From Lysobacter prati (GTDB lineage: Bacteria; Pseudomonadota; Gammaproteobacteria; Xanthomonadales; Xanthomonadaceae): a DNA stretch of 64,000 bases. Below the pieces are notes generated by a model, which ran no database searches, was not told the origin of the DNA, and saw nothing but the letters and a program-made list of their open reading frames with translations. Numbering within the stretch: position 1 is the stretch's first letter; each line of letters opens with the position of its first letter. Location: the NCBI RefSeq assembly GCF_009765215.1, contig NZ_VLNV01000005.1:344537-408536 (forward strand). The letters are read 5' to 3'. A program made the position numbers and the translations under genes. Shown piece by piece: positions 7,364 through 14,873 of the stretch.

Positions 7364-9247
7364 TCACAACCCGCAGAAGCAGTACGCCAGCGCCTTCACC
7401 GGCACGCCCCGCGTCGGCTGGATCGCGCCTTCGAGGAAACGCAGGTCGGCCGCGGCCTGCGGCGAAGCCTTCGCCAACAGACTGCGGGCCATGTCGGACT
7501 CGCGCAGCCAGGCACCGCCGGCGTGGCTGCCGATGAAGCCGGTGAACAAGCGCTCGAACGGCGTCGCCGACTTCTCGATATAGCGCACGTGGTAGCTGTC
7601 CTTCTCGAGCTTGGCCTTGCTGGCGGCGAAGTCGATCGCCTGCTGCAGGCCGCCGAGTTCGTCGACCAGTCCGCGCTCCTTGGCCTGCTCGCCACTCCAG
7701 ACGCGGCCACGGGCAATCGAATCAACCTGCTCGACCGGCTTGTTGCGGGCCGTGGCGACGCGACCGGTGAAGTCGCGGTAACCCTTGTCGATCACCGACT
7801 GGATGACCTGGCCAACCTCCGGCTGCAGCGGACGGGTGATGTCAAACGCGCCGGCAAAGCGGGTCGTGCCGACGCCGTCGGAATGCACCCCGATCTTGTC
7901 GAGTGCGCGCGGAATCGTCGGGATCAGGCCGAAGATGCCGATCGAACCGGTGATGGTCGAGGCATCGGCGTAGATGCGGTCGGCATCCATCGAGATCCAG
8001 TAACCGCCCGAAGCGGCCAGGTCGCCCATCGACACCGACACCGGCTTGCCGGCCTTCTTCAGCCCGACCACTTCGCGGCGGATCTGCTCGGAGGCGAACA
8101 CTTCACCGCCCGGCGAATCGACGCGCAGCACCACCGCTTTCACGTTGTCGTCGTCGCGTGCTTCACGCAGCAAGGCCGCGGTGGACACACCGCCGACCGT
8201 GCCCGGCGGCCGCTCGCCGCCCTGGATTTCGCCCTCGGCCACGATCACCGCGACCTGCGGACGGCGCAGGTCGACCGCATCCAGACCGCTGTCGAGCTGC
8301 ACCAGGTATTCGTCGAGCGAGGCCTGGCGGAAACCGCCATCGGCATCGTCGTCGGCGACACCACGCTGCACCAGCAGGTCGTCGACCTCCTCGCGCGTCT
8401 TCAGGCTGTCGACAAGCTTGGTCTGCAACGCGAACTTGGCCAGGTCGCCCTGGGCACTGGCGATGCCAACCGGCATCTGCTCGATGGCCTGCGCCAGCTG
8501 CGCGGCGTCGAGCTTGCGCGCCTTGGCAACGTCGCCGAGGTAGCGCTGCCATACGTCGTTCATCCAGAACAGATCGGCTTCCTTCGCTTCCGGCGATGCC
8601 GCGTCGAGCACGTACGGCTCAGCCGCCGACTTGTACTCGCCGACCTTGAACAGGTGGACGTCGACGCCGAGCTTGTCCTGCAGGCCCTGGCGGTAATAGG
8701 TGCGGTAGCGGCCGAGGCCTTCCAGCAGCATCCCGCCCATCGGGTCGAGATAGACCTCGTTGGCCTGTGCGGCCAGCAGGTACTGCTTCTGGTCCATCAT
8801 TTCGGCAAAGGCGACGACCTGCTTGCCGCTGGCCTTGACCCGCGCCACCGCCTGCGCGACTTCGCGCAGCGAGGCGAAGCCACCGGCCTGCAACTCGTCG
8901 AGGTCGAGCACGACGCGCTCGATCCGCTTGTCATCGCGCGCGGCATCGAGTGCGCGCACCAGATCGCGCAGCTGCACTTCGCCGCCCCGTTCGCCCAGGG
9001 CCTTGCCCAGCGCGCGCGTCAGCGGGTCGCTGCTGTACTGCTCGACCAGGGTGCCTTCCGGGGCGATGACCAGCGTCGTGCGGTCGAGCAGCGGCTTGGT
9101 CCGCGGGCCCGAAAGGACGATCGACAGGAACAGGAACAGCAGGAAGAAGAAAACCAGGTTGAAGAACAACCGGCGGGTGAAGTTCATCGCATCCCACAGC
9201 CCGACAAAGAAACGGGCGATCGGGCCACGACGGGGCGTGTCATTCAT
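7364..9247 (-). CDS. sppA: Signal peptide peptidase SppA, 67K type
   Basis: 627 residues, the length of the tandem-domain (67K) SppA that cleaves remnant signal peptides in the inner membrane, with active sites facing the periplasm. It has one strong membrane helix at residues 29-47. The catalytic Lys is K206 in GEYKSAAEP and the Ser is S413 in GDLAASGGYW, in the same contexts as the E. coli Lys-Ser dyad. The AGGAG ribosome-binding site supports the ATG at 9247. The gene is monocistronic by layout: a terminator follows and a hairpin-bearing gap precedes it. Confidence 0.95.
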   Translation of the reverse strand: MNDTPRRGPIARFFVGLWDAMNFTRRLFFNLVFFFLLFLFLSIVLSGPRTKPLLDRTTLVIAPEGTLVEQYSSDPLTRALGKALGERGGEVQLRDLVRALDAARDDKRIERVVLDLDELQAGGFASLREVAQAVARVKASGKQVVAFAEMMDQKQYLLAAQANEVYLDPMGGMLLEGLGRYRTYYRQGLQDKLGVDVHLFKVGEYKSAAEPYVLDAASPEAKEADLFWMNDVWQRYLGDVAKARKLDAAQLAQAIEQMPVGIASAQGDLAKFALQTKLVDSLKTREEVDDLLVQRGVADDDADGGFRQASLDEYLVQLDSGLDAVDLRRPQVAVIVAEGEIQGGERPPGTVGGVSTAALLREARDDDNVKAVVLRVDSPGGEVFASEQIRREVVGLKKAGKPVSVSMGDLAASGGYWISMDADRIYADASTITGSIGIFGLIPTIPRALDKIGVHSDGVGTTRFAGAFDITRPLQPEVGQVIQSVIDKGYRDFTGRVATARNKPVEQVDSIARGRVWSGEQAKERGLVDELGGLQQAIDFAASKAKLEKDSYHVRYIEKSATPFERLFTGFIGSHAGGAWLRESDMARSLLAKASPQAAADLRFLEGAIQPTRGVPVKALAYCFCGL

Positions 9248-9278
9248 TGCAAAGGCTCCTGGCGTACGTTTCCAGCCT

Positions 9279-9310
9279 AATGGCGGGCGGCTTGGAATTC
9301 ACCCGCCATT
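9279..9310. repeat. Inverted repeat between the MATE gene and sppA
   Basis: Perfect 9-bp arms AATGGCGGG and CCCGCCATT separated by 14 bp. It lies downstream of the MATE stop and just upstream of sppA, both on the minus strand. There is no T run, so it may be an operator or a weak terminator; the role is not determinable by eye. Confidence 0.4.
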
Positions 9311-9397
9311 CGTAACACGGCCCACCGGCCCTCGGCGTGACGCGTCCATAGCAGGCGTGAAGTGGCGGAAAGGAAATGGCGGCGGACGCGGAAAAGC

Positions 9398-10780
9398 TCA
9401 AGGGCCGCGCATGACCAGCCGGTCAGGTTGGCTCGAGCGCAGGAAGCGGGTGCACAGCAGCACTGCGGCCACGGTGAGTCCGGCGATCAGGCCGATCCAC
9501 ATGCCCTTGGGACCCCAGCCCAGCCCAAGCCCGAGGCCGGCGCCGAGCGGCATGCCGATGCCCCAGTAGGCCATCGCCGCGAGCAGCATCGGCACGCGGG
9601 TGTCCTTGAGGCCACGCAATGCCCCGGCGGACAGGACCTGCACGCCGTCGGGGAACTGGAACGCTGCCGCATACAGCAGCAGGGACGCCGCCAGCGTCGC
9701 TACCGCGGCGTCGCCGGTATAGAAGCTGACCAGCAGGTCGTTGCCGGTCAGCAGCACCAGTCCGGAGAACAGCTGGGTGCCGATGACTATCGTGTACCCG
9801 GCATAGGCGGCACGGCGCACGCCGGCAAAATCGCCGCGACCGAGCGCATGGCCGACCCGCACGGTGGTCGCCTCGGCCAGGCCCATCGGCACCATGAAGC
9901 ACAGCGACGCCAGGTTGATCGCGATCTGGTGCGCGGCCGCCGGGACCTCGCCCAGGCGGCCCATCAGCAGCGCGGTGGCGATGAACAGCCCGCCTTCCAT
10001 CAGCACCGTCACGCCGATCGGCAAGCCGGTGGCGAGCAGCCCGCGGATGATCGACCACTCGGGCAGGTCGAAGCGCTCGAACAGCTTGAGGTCGGCAAAG
10101 CGCTTTGAGCGCCACAGCACGATCGCAAACCCGATCGCCTGCAGCCACAGCATCATCGCCGAGGCCACGCCAAGTCCGCCGGCACCCATTTCCGGCAAGC
10201 CGAACTTGCCGAAGGTGAGCACGTAGCCGACCGGCAGCAACACCAGCAGTCCACCGGCACTCAGCACCAAAGTCGGCAAAGTCCAGTGCAGGCCTTCGCT
10301 GAGATAGCGCATGCAGAAGAACAGCGTCAGCGCCACCACGCCCCAGCGGATGCCGTGCAGGAAGGCGGTCGCGCCGGGAATGATCTCGGCGGTGATTCCC
10401 ATCGGCCCCAGCGCCAGCGGGATGAAGGTCAGGAATGCGAACAGCACCAGGCCCAACCCGAGCGCCAGCCACAGCGCCTGCCGGAACAGCGCGCCGATCT
10501 GCTCGCGCTGGCCGGCGCCATCAAGCTGGGACACCGACGGCGGCACCGACAGCAGGGTGCCGATCGGCACCATCATCGGCAGCCACCACAGCGCGGTGCC
10601 GATGGTGACCGAAGCCAGCGTGGTGGTGCTGTGGTGGCCCGCAAGGACGTTGTCGACGAAGGCGATCAGGCCGGTCGACACGTGCCCGCCGACCAGGGGC
10701 GCGGCGAGGATGGCGGTGGTGCGGACTTCGCCGAGCAGCCCCTTGCGGGCGGGAATGGCGAGGGAAGAAGGCGGTGACAT
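9398..10780 (-). CDS. MATE family efflux transporter (NorM-like)
   Basis: 460 residues with about 12 membrane helices and two similar halves. The N-terminal segment (APLVGGHVSTGLIAFVDNVLAG) and second-half motifs (ATTVRVGHALGRGDF; GALRGLKDT) are those of the multidrug and toxic compound extrusion family. Such proteins export cationic drugs or metabolites with Na+ or H+ in antiport. The start MSPPSS at 10780 is chosen because the upstream in-frame extension to 10993 is not hydrophobic or homologous and overlaps the divergent DUF3667 gene. The substrate is unknown. Confidence 0.92.
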   Translation of the reverse strand: MSPPSSLAIPARKGLLGEVRTTAILAAPLVGGHVSTGLIAFVDNVLAGHHSTTTLASVTIGTALWWLPMMVPIGTLLSVPPSVSQLDGAGQREQIGALFRQALWLALGLGLVLFAFLTFIPLALGPMGITAEIIPGATAFLHGIRWGVVALTLFFCMRYLSEGLHWTLPTLVLSAGGLLVLLPVGYVLTFGKFGLPEMGAGGLGVASAMMLWLQAIGFAIVLWRSKRFADLKLFERFDLPEWSIIRGLLATGLPIGVTVLMEGGLFIATALLMGRLGEVPAAAHQIAINLASLCFMVPMGLAEATTVRVGHALGRGDFAGVRRAAYAGYTIVIGTQLFSGLVLLTGNDLLVSFYTGDAAVATLAASLLLYAAAFQFPDGVQVLSAGALRGLKDTRVPMLLAAMAYWGIGMPLGAGLGLGLGWGPKGMWIGLIAGLTVAAVLLCTRFLRSSQPDRLVMRGP

Positions 10781-10938
10781 CGTTACAACCAGACGCACGA
10801 CTGCGGCCGCGCGACCGAATCCGATGTCGGGCGCTGGCGCCGGGTCGCGGCGGGCCGCTATCTTAGCGGCTTGATCTGAACGGCTCGTTGCCATGGCCTG
10901 CACATGCCTTGGCGCCCCAGGGGAGAGGGAAATAACGG

Positions 10939-12432
10939 ATGAGCGAGAAAGGACACGACGTTCCCAGCCATTGCGAGAACTGCAATGCGCCACTTCAGGG
11001 TCACTACTGCCATGACTGCGGGCAGTCGGTGGTCAATCCGGTGCGCGATGCCGGGCATGCGCTGGAGGAAGTGTTCGAGTCGTTCTGGCACCTCGACGGC
11101 CGCATCTTCCGGACCCTGCGCGACCTGCTGTCGCCGGGGCGCGTGGCCAACAACTACCTCGCCGGACAGCGCGCACGCTACGTCGCGCCGCTGCGCCTGT
11201 TCCTCGTGCTGAGCGTGCTGACGTTCTTCTTCGCGCAGATGGTCATCCACGTCGACAAGGGCGATGCCGCCAAGCCGATGGTGCAGCTCGAGGATGGTGT
11301 CTCGAGCAACAAGAACTCCGCCAAGCAGTCCAAGGCGTTCGCCAAGGCCACCAGCATCGCCGACGTCGAACAGATCCGGCGCAAGAACCTAGCCGACCTG
11401 GCCGAAGCACGCGCGGCGATCCCGGCGGTGCTGCTGCATGCGCGCAAGGCGATCGATGTTGCCGTCGACGACGTCAACCGCGCCGCCGACGGTCGCATCG
11501 ACGCCATCGGTCGCGGAACGGGCATGAGCGCCGAACAGATCGTCGCAGCCAAGGCCGACGGCGCACGCCGCGCTGCCGCCGCGATGGAAACGGCGAAGCA
11601 GAACCTGGAGAAAGCCGCAGACCTGGCAACAGTTCAACGTCTTCGCGAAGAGCGCCTGGCGCCGCACCACGTCAAGTTGGCGGCATTGCCGACCACTGCC
11701 GCAGCCGCGCGCCGCCACGAGCTCAACGAGATCCGCGACATCAACATCGCCGCCGGTTGCCGCGCCGCGCAACTGCAGATCGCCGACGCGACCAGCACCG
11801 AAGGCGACCGCGTGCGCAAGGAATCCGAGGATGCGCGCATCTACGGCGACCCCGACTGCTATGACCGCCTGACCCTGTTCGGCAGCGAGGAACCCTGGGA
11901 CGAGGAAACCAATCCGCTGGTCATCGGCTGGGCGCCGGCGTTCTTCAACCATTGGGTCAACCGCCAGATCGCGCACGGCCGCGAGAACGTCTCGCGCGCA
12001 CAGAAGGACCCGGGACTGTGGGTGCGGGCGCTGTTTGCCGCAGTCCCCTCGGCCCTGTTCCTGCTGGTTCCGGTGTTCGCCCTGTTGCTGAAGCTTGCGT
12101 ACCTGGGTTCGGGCCGCCGGTACCTGGAGCACCTCGTCATCGCCCTCTACAGCCATGCCTTCATGTGCCTGGCGATGCTGGCGTTGTTCGTGTTGATCGG
12201 GCTCGACAATGCGATCTCGCCGCACTGGGGCGGGTACGGCTGGATCAGCGGCATCCTCGTCACGCTGCTGTGGATCTGGCTGCCGGTCTACCTGCTGCTG
12301 ATGCAGAAGCGCGTGTACCGCAATGGCTGGCCGGTGACGGTGTTGCGCTACCTGGTGATCGGCAATCTGTACTTCGTGCTGCTCGCCTTCGCCGCGACCT
12401 TCCTTGCCCTGGCGAGCCTGGTGCGGATGTGA
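10939..12432 (+). CDS. DUF3667 zinc-ribbon membrane protein
   Basis: 497 residues. The N-terminus carries a CxxC...CxxC zinc ribbon (C12, C15, C24, C27) followed by the DUF3667 signature (YLAGQRARYVAPLRLFLVLSV) leading into a first membrane helix around residues 92-108. A long Ala/Glu/Arg-rich, probably helical region (about 120-300) comes next, then about four membrane helices in the last 140 residues. The function of DUF3667 is unknown. The middle region is longer than in the shortest family members and may project into the periplasm. A purine-rich ribosome-binding site (GGGAGAGGGA) precedes the ATG. The next gene starts inside its stop region, so the two are coupled. Confidence 0.85.
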   Translation: MSEKGHDVPSHCENCNAPLQGHYCHDCGQSVVNPVRDAGHALEEVFESFWHLDGRIFRTLRDLLSPGRVANNYLAGQRARYVAPLRLFLVLSVLTFFFAQMVIHVDKGDAAKPMVQLEDGVSSNKNSAKQSKAFAKATSIADVEQIRRKNLADLAEARAAIPAVLLHARKAIDVAVDDVNRAADGRIDAIGRGTGMSAEQIVAAKADGARRAAAAMETAKQNLEKAADLATVQRLREERLAPHHVKLAALPTTAAAARRHELNEIRDINIAAGCRAAQLQIADATSTEGDRVRKESEDARIYGDPDCYDRLTLFGSEEPWDEETNPLVIGWAPAFFNHWVNRQIAHGRENVSRAQKDPGLWVRALFAAVPSALFLLVPVFALLLKLAYLGSGRRYLEHLVIALYSHAFMCLAMLALFVLIGLDNAISPHWGGYGWISGILVTLLWIWLPVYLLLMQKRVYRNGWPVTVLRYLVIGNLYFVLLAFAATFLALASLVRM

Positions 12433-12785
12433 GCACGGTCGGCAGCGAGGCCGCGGCTGTCGTGCAGATCTACGAGGTCAACCTCGACCTCGACGCCGCG
12501 ATCGCAGACGACTACCGCGCGTGGTTGCAGGCGCACATCGTCGAGATCCTCGCCCTGCCCGGCTTCCTCTCTGCGACCTTGTCGCAGCCGACCGAGCCGG
12601 CGGCAGCCCCGGGACGCGTGCTGCTGTGCGTGCAGTACGCGCTGCGCGATGCCGGGTCGCTGCAGGCCTACCTGCGCGACCACGCGCCACGGATGCGCAG
12701 CGAAGGTTTGGCGCGTTTCGGCGACGCCTTTCGGGCGCAGCGCCGGGTGCTGGACGTGCTGCAGCGCTTCGCTCCGCCCTTGTAG
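12429..12785 (+). CDS. DUF4286 family protein
   Basis: 118 residues from a GTG overlapping the upstream stop (ATGTGA). The sequence starts with a short strand, VQIYEVNLDLD, followed by an amphipathic helix and HIVEILALPGFLSATL, with a later QYALRDAGSLQAYL strand-helix unit. This is the ferredoxin-like dimeric alpha/beta layout of DUF4286, small cytosolic proteins of unknown function common in Xanthomonadaceae. Coupling to the DUF3667 gene suggests co-expression. Confidence 0.78.
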   Translation: MSTVGSEAAAVVQIYEVNLDLDAAIADDYRAWLQAHIVEILALPGFLSATLSQPTEPAAAPGRVLLCVQYALRDAGSLQAYLRDHAPRMRSEGLARFGDAFRAQRRVLDVLQRFAPPL

Positions 12786-12798
12786 GGCTCCCAGCCGG

Positions 12799-13425
12799 TC
12801 AGTGCTGCATCTGCTGCCACAGCCAGTCGCCGCGGCCATCGGCACTGGCGGCGAGCAGCCCGCGGCGCAGTGCTTCGCGCCCGGTCGGCGGGGTTCGCTG
12901 GGCAAGCACGCCCAGATCCTTGCGCTGCTGTGGGGTCATCGTTCGCAGCGCCTGCATCAGTGCCGCGTGCTCCTGCTCCGGCACCTGCGCCAGCAGCGGC
13001 TGCAACATCGCGTAGTCACTGCCCAGCGTGGGTCCGAGCAACCAGCCGCGGCGCTCGCTGCGATCGAGCGCGTCGAACTGCGCCCGCCAGGCCCGTTGCT
13101 GCTCGGCCGGCATCGTCGACAGCTGCGCGGCGGCGACCTGGATGCGGACCTGCTCCTGCGCCGGTAGCGCACGCCAGGCCTGATAGCGCTCGCGAATGGC
13201 ATCGCGCTCGCTGCGCGGCAGGGCATCCCACTCCGCGGCACGCCGCGAATAGTCCGCGCGCTGCGGCGGCGACCAGGCGGCCCACTGCTGCGCTTGCCGC
13301 TGCAGTTGCGCGTGTGCCGCAGGGGGCAACTTCGTCATGGCGTCGCTCAGGTCCGGCGGGGTCGCTCCGACCGAGGCAACGGCCATCAGTAGCGCCGGCA
13401 CAAGGAAACGGCGATTAAGGCGCAT
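12799..13425 (-). CDS. DUF3106 exported protein
   Basis: 208 residues with a cleavable signal peptide (MRLNRRFLVPALLMAVASVGA) and a helical repeat-like body rich in Trp, Arg and Gln, with repeated SPxxR and LPxxER units (WSPPQRADYSRRAAEWDALP). This matches DUF3106, a periplasmic helical family of unknown function. The ATG at 13425 lies inside the end of the upstream sigma-like gene (11-bp overlap), so the two are co-translated. The arrangement resembles a regulatory protein followed by an exported partner. Confidence 0.8.
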   Translation of the reverse strand: MRLNRRFLVPALLMAVASVGATPPDLSDAMTKLPPAAHAQLQRQAQQWAAWSPPQRADYSRRAAEWDALPRSERDAIRERYQAWRALPAQEQVRIQVAAAQLSTMPAEQQRAWRAQFDALDRSERRGWLLGPTLGSDYAMLQPLLAQVPEQEHAALMQALRTMTPQQRKDLGVLAQRTPPTGREALRRGLLAASADGRGDWLWQQMQH

Positions 13426-14428
13426 CGGACGACTCCGTCTCGGTCTCGCTGCCGGCCTGGGGTCCGGTAGCCGGTGTCGGTGCGATCGCATCGGCTGGCG
13501 GCGCGTCCGTGGGAGGGGTTGGCTCGGTCACGCCTGCGGCCTGCTGCGCGGCGTACCAGCTATGAAACTCGAGATCCCGGGCGTCGACCTGCGCCTGCGG
13601 ATCGGCAAGCAGGTCAAAGTCGCGGTGGGCGACCAGGGCGGTTTCGGGGGAATAGCGCGTGGCCGGCTCGTCGCCTTCCGGCAATGGTTCCACGCGGACG
13701 CGTTTCACGCCCGGCTCCAGGCCCAGCGCGCGCTGCCAGGGTGTCAGCAGGTCCGGCCAGAGGAAGCTGGCAGCCAGCGCCAGCACACACGACGCCAGCA
13801 ACACCCAGAGCGAGGCCATCAGCCAGCGCGGACGCGACCGCGTCGTGGATTCCGCCGCAGCGGAAAACGATGCCGATGCCGGGCCGCGCATCACCGCGTC
13901 GCGGGAGGCACTGAGCCGCACCAGCCGGTCAGTGGGCAGGGTCTTGATGCGGCGATGGATCTGCTCGCGCAGCCGCTGCCAGGCCTCCGGGTCGGCGCGG
14001 CCGTCCTCGTGGTGTGGCAGCGCCCGCTGCAGCGCCAGGCGGAAGCTGGGTTGGGACACGCCCAGCACGGCCGCGCCCTCGTCTTCCGAAAGCCCGGCGG
14101 CGACCCGCAACAGCAGGGCCGCACGCGGGCCGCTGCCGAGCTCGCCGAGGCGGTCGGTCACATCGATCGGCAAGGCCACCGCGGTGCGGCTGCGCAGCTG
14201 CGGCTGGGCCAGCAGCAGGCCCCAGAACCGGGTCGGCCAGGCTGGCATCGCCAGCGACTCGGCCTCGCCCCGGAACTGCGCCATCGCCGCCGCCAGGGCG
14301 GCATCGCCCAGACCGGCATCGCCGGCCTGAAGCTCGGCCAGGACCGCGCCACGACGCTCCACTCCGCGCAGGAACGCGGACAGTGCGGGGGGCGGAGAGG
14401 AGTTGTGGGAGGGGGAAGAAACGCTCAT
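13415..14428 (-). CDS. Membrane-tethered sigma-70-like protein
   Basis: 337 residues. Residues about 95-137 (GPRAALLLRVAAGLSEDEGAAVLGVS followed by a recognition-like helix) match sigma-70 region 4, with GLSxxEgAxxLGVS as the helix-turn-helix core. Residues 17-80 weakly resemble sigma region 2. One membrane helix lies at about 203-224, followed by a 110-residue Pro/Ala/Glu-rich tail that would be periplasmic if the HTH part is cytosolic. Such genes are often annotated as RNA polymerase sigma factors in xanthomonads, but the fused membrane anchor is not usual for an ECF sigma factor. Promoter recognition is not shown. The start at 14428 is chosen because the upstream extension lacks family features. 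Confidence 0.7.
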   Translation of the reverse strand: MSVSSPSHNSSPPPALSAFLRGVERRGAVLAELQAGDAGLGDAALAAAMAQFRGEAESLAMPAWPTRFWGLLLAQPQLRSRTAVALPIDVTDRLGELGSGPRAALLLRVAAGLSEDEGAAVLGVSQPSFRLALQRALPHHEDGRADPEAWQRLREQIHRRIKTLPTDRLVRLSASRDAVMRGPASASFSAAAESTTRSRPRWLMASLWVLLASCVLALAASFLWPDLLTPWQRALGLEPGVKRVRVEPLPEGDEPATRYSPETALVAHRDFDLLADPQAQVDARDLEFHSWYAAQQAAGVTEPTPPTDAPPADAIAPTPATGPQAGSETETESSDAP

Positions 14429-14873
14429 CAGGACTGCATCACCATGCCCCGCATCATAGCGATGACGACATGCCACAAAACCGCTTGACAACGCGCTAAC
14501 ACGTGCTCCGCGAAGCAGGACGCGGCCCGCACCCGAAAAGTGGTTGTGCACAGCAGTAATGGAATCGTCACGTCCGGATGCCTGACCCCGCCCCAGGACC
14601 GCATGACAGCGATGTTTCACAGTTAACGCATTGATTCAAAACAGAATAACCCCGTTGGCACTTTTTTCACCAACGTGGCCGTAAGGCCTGTTTTTCTGTA
14701 GTCGGACCAATCTGCCGACACACCATGCACAGATTTATCCACAGGCGATGTGGATAAGGCCCATTTGCCTTTTACTTCCACCACTTGCGTGACTTTTGTC
14801 ACAGAGCGGGGAGCAATGCCCCGCAACTTTCCCTGGGTGCATGCGCGCCCTCGCGCCTCGGTAGACTGCGCCG
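14429..14873. other. 445-bp AT-richer divergent intergenic region upstream of priA
   Basis: It lies between the divergent sigma-like gene and priA and is visibly richer in A/T than its surroundings. It contains an inverted repeat CGTTGG/CCAACG around a T-rich loop (14653-14675), a GTCGG/CCGAC repeat (14701-14719) and the DnaA-box pair described separately. A 67-codon open frame on the minus strand (14623-14826) spans it but has no recognisable features and is not called as a gene. Confidence 0.7.
14735..14757. promoter_or_regulatory. Pair of perfect inverted DnaA boxes
   Basis: TTATCCACA at 14735-14743 and its exact reverse complement TGTGGATAA at 14749-14757, separated by 5 bp. Both match the high-affinity DnaA consensus perfectly. 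They lie about 117 bp upstream of priA. DnaA could bind as a regulator or be titrated here. There is no dnaA/dnaN neighbourhood, so this is unlikely to be oriC. Confidence 0.65.

Noticed and set aside
7523-9280. 585-codon plus-strand open frame opposite sppA
   Set aside because: Antisense shadow of a gene with intact catalytic motifs; no domain, signal or ribosome-binding site of its own.
14623-14826. 67-codon open frame on the minus strand in the priA upstream region
   Set aside because: It spans the DnaA boxes and inverted repeats, has atypical composition, no ribosome-binding site and no recognisable motif. Regulatory DNA is the better explanation.
14429-14873. Possible oriC because of two perfect DnaA boxes and AT-richness
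   Set aside because: Only two boxes, and no dnaA, dnaN, gidA or rpmH nearby. Xanthomonadaceae origins normally lie beside dnaA.
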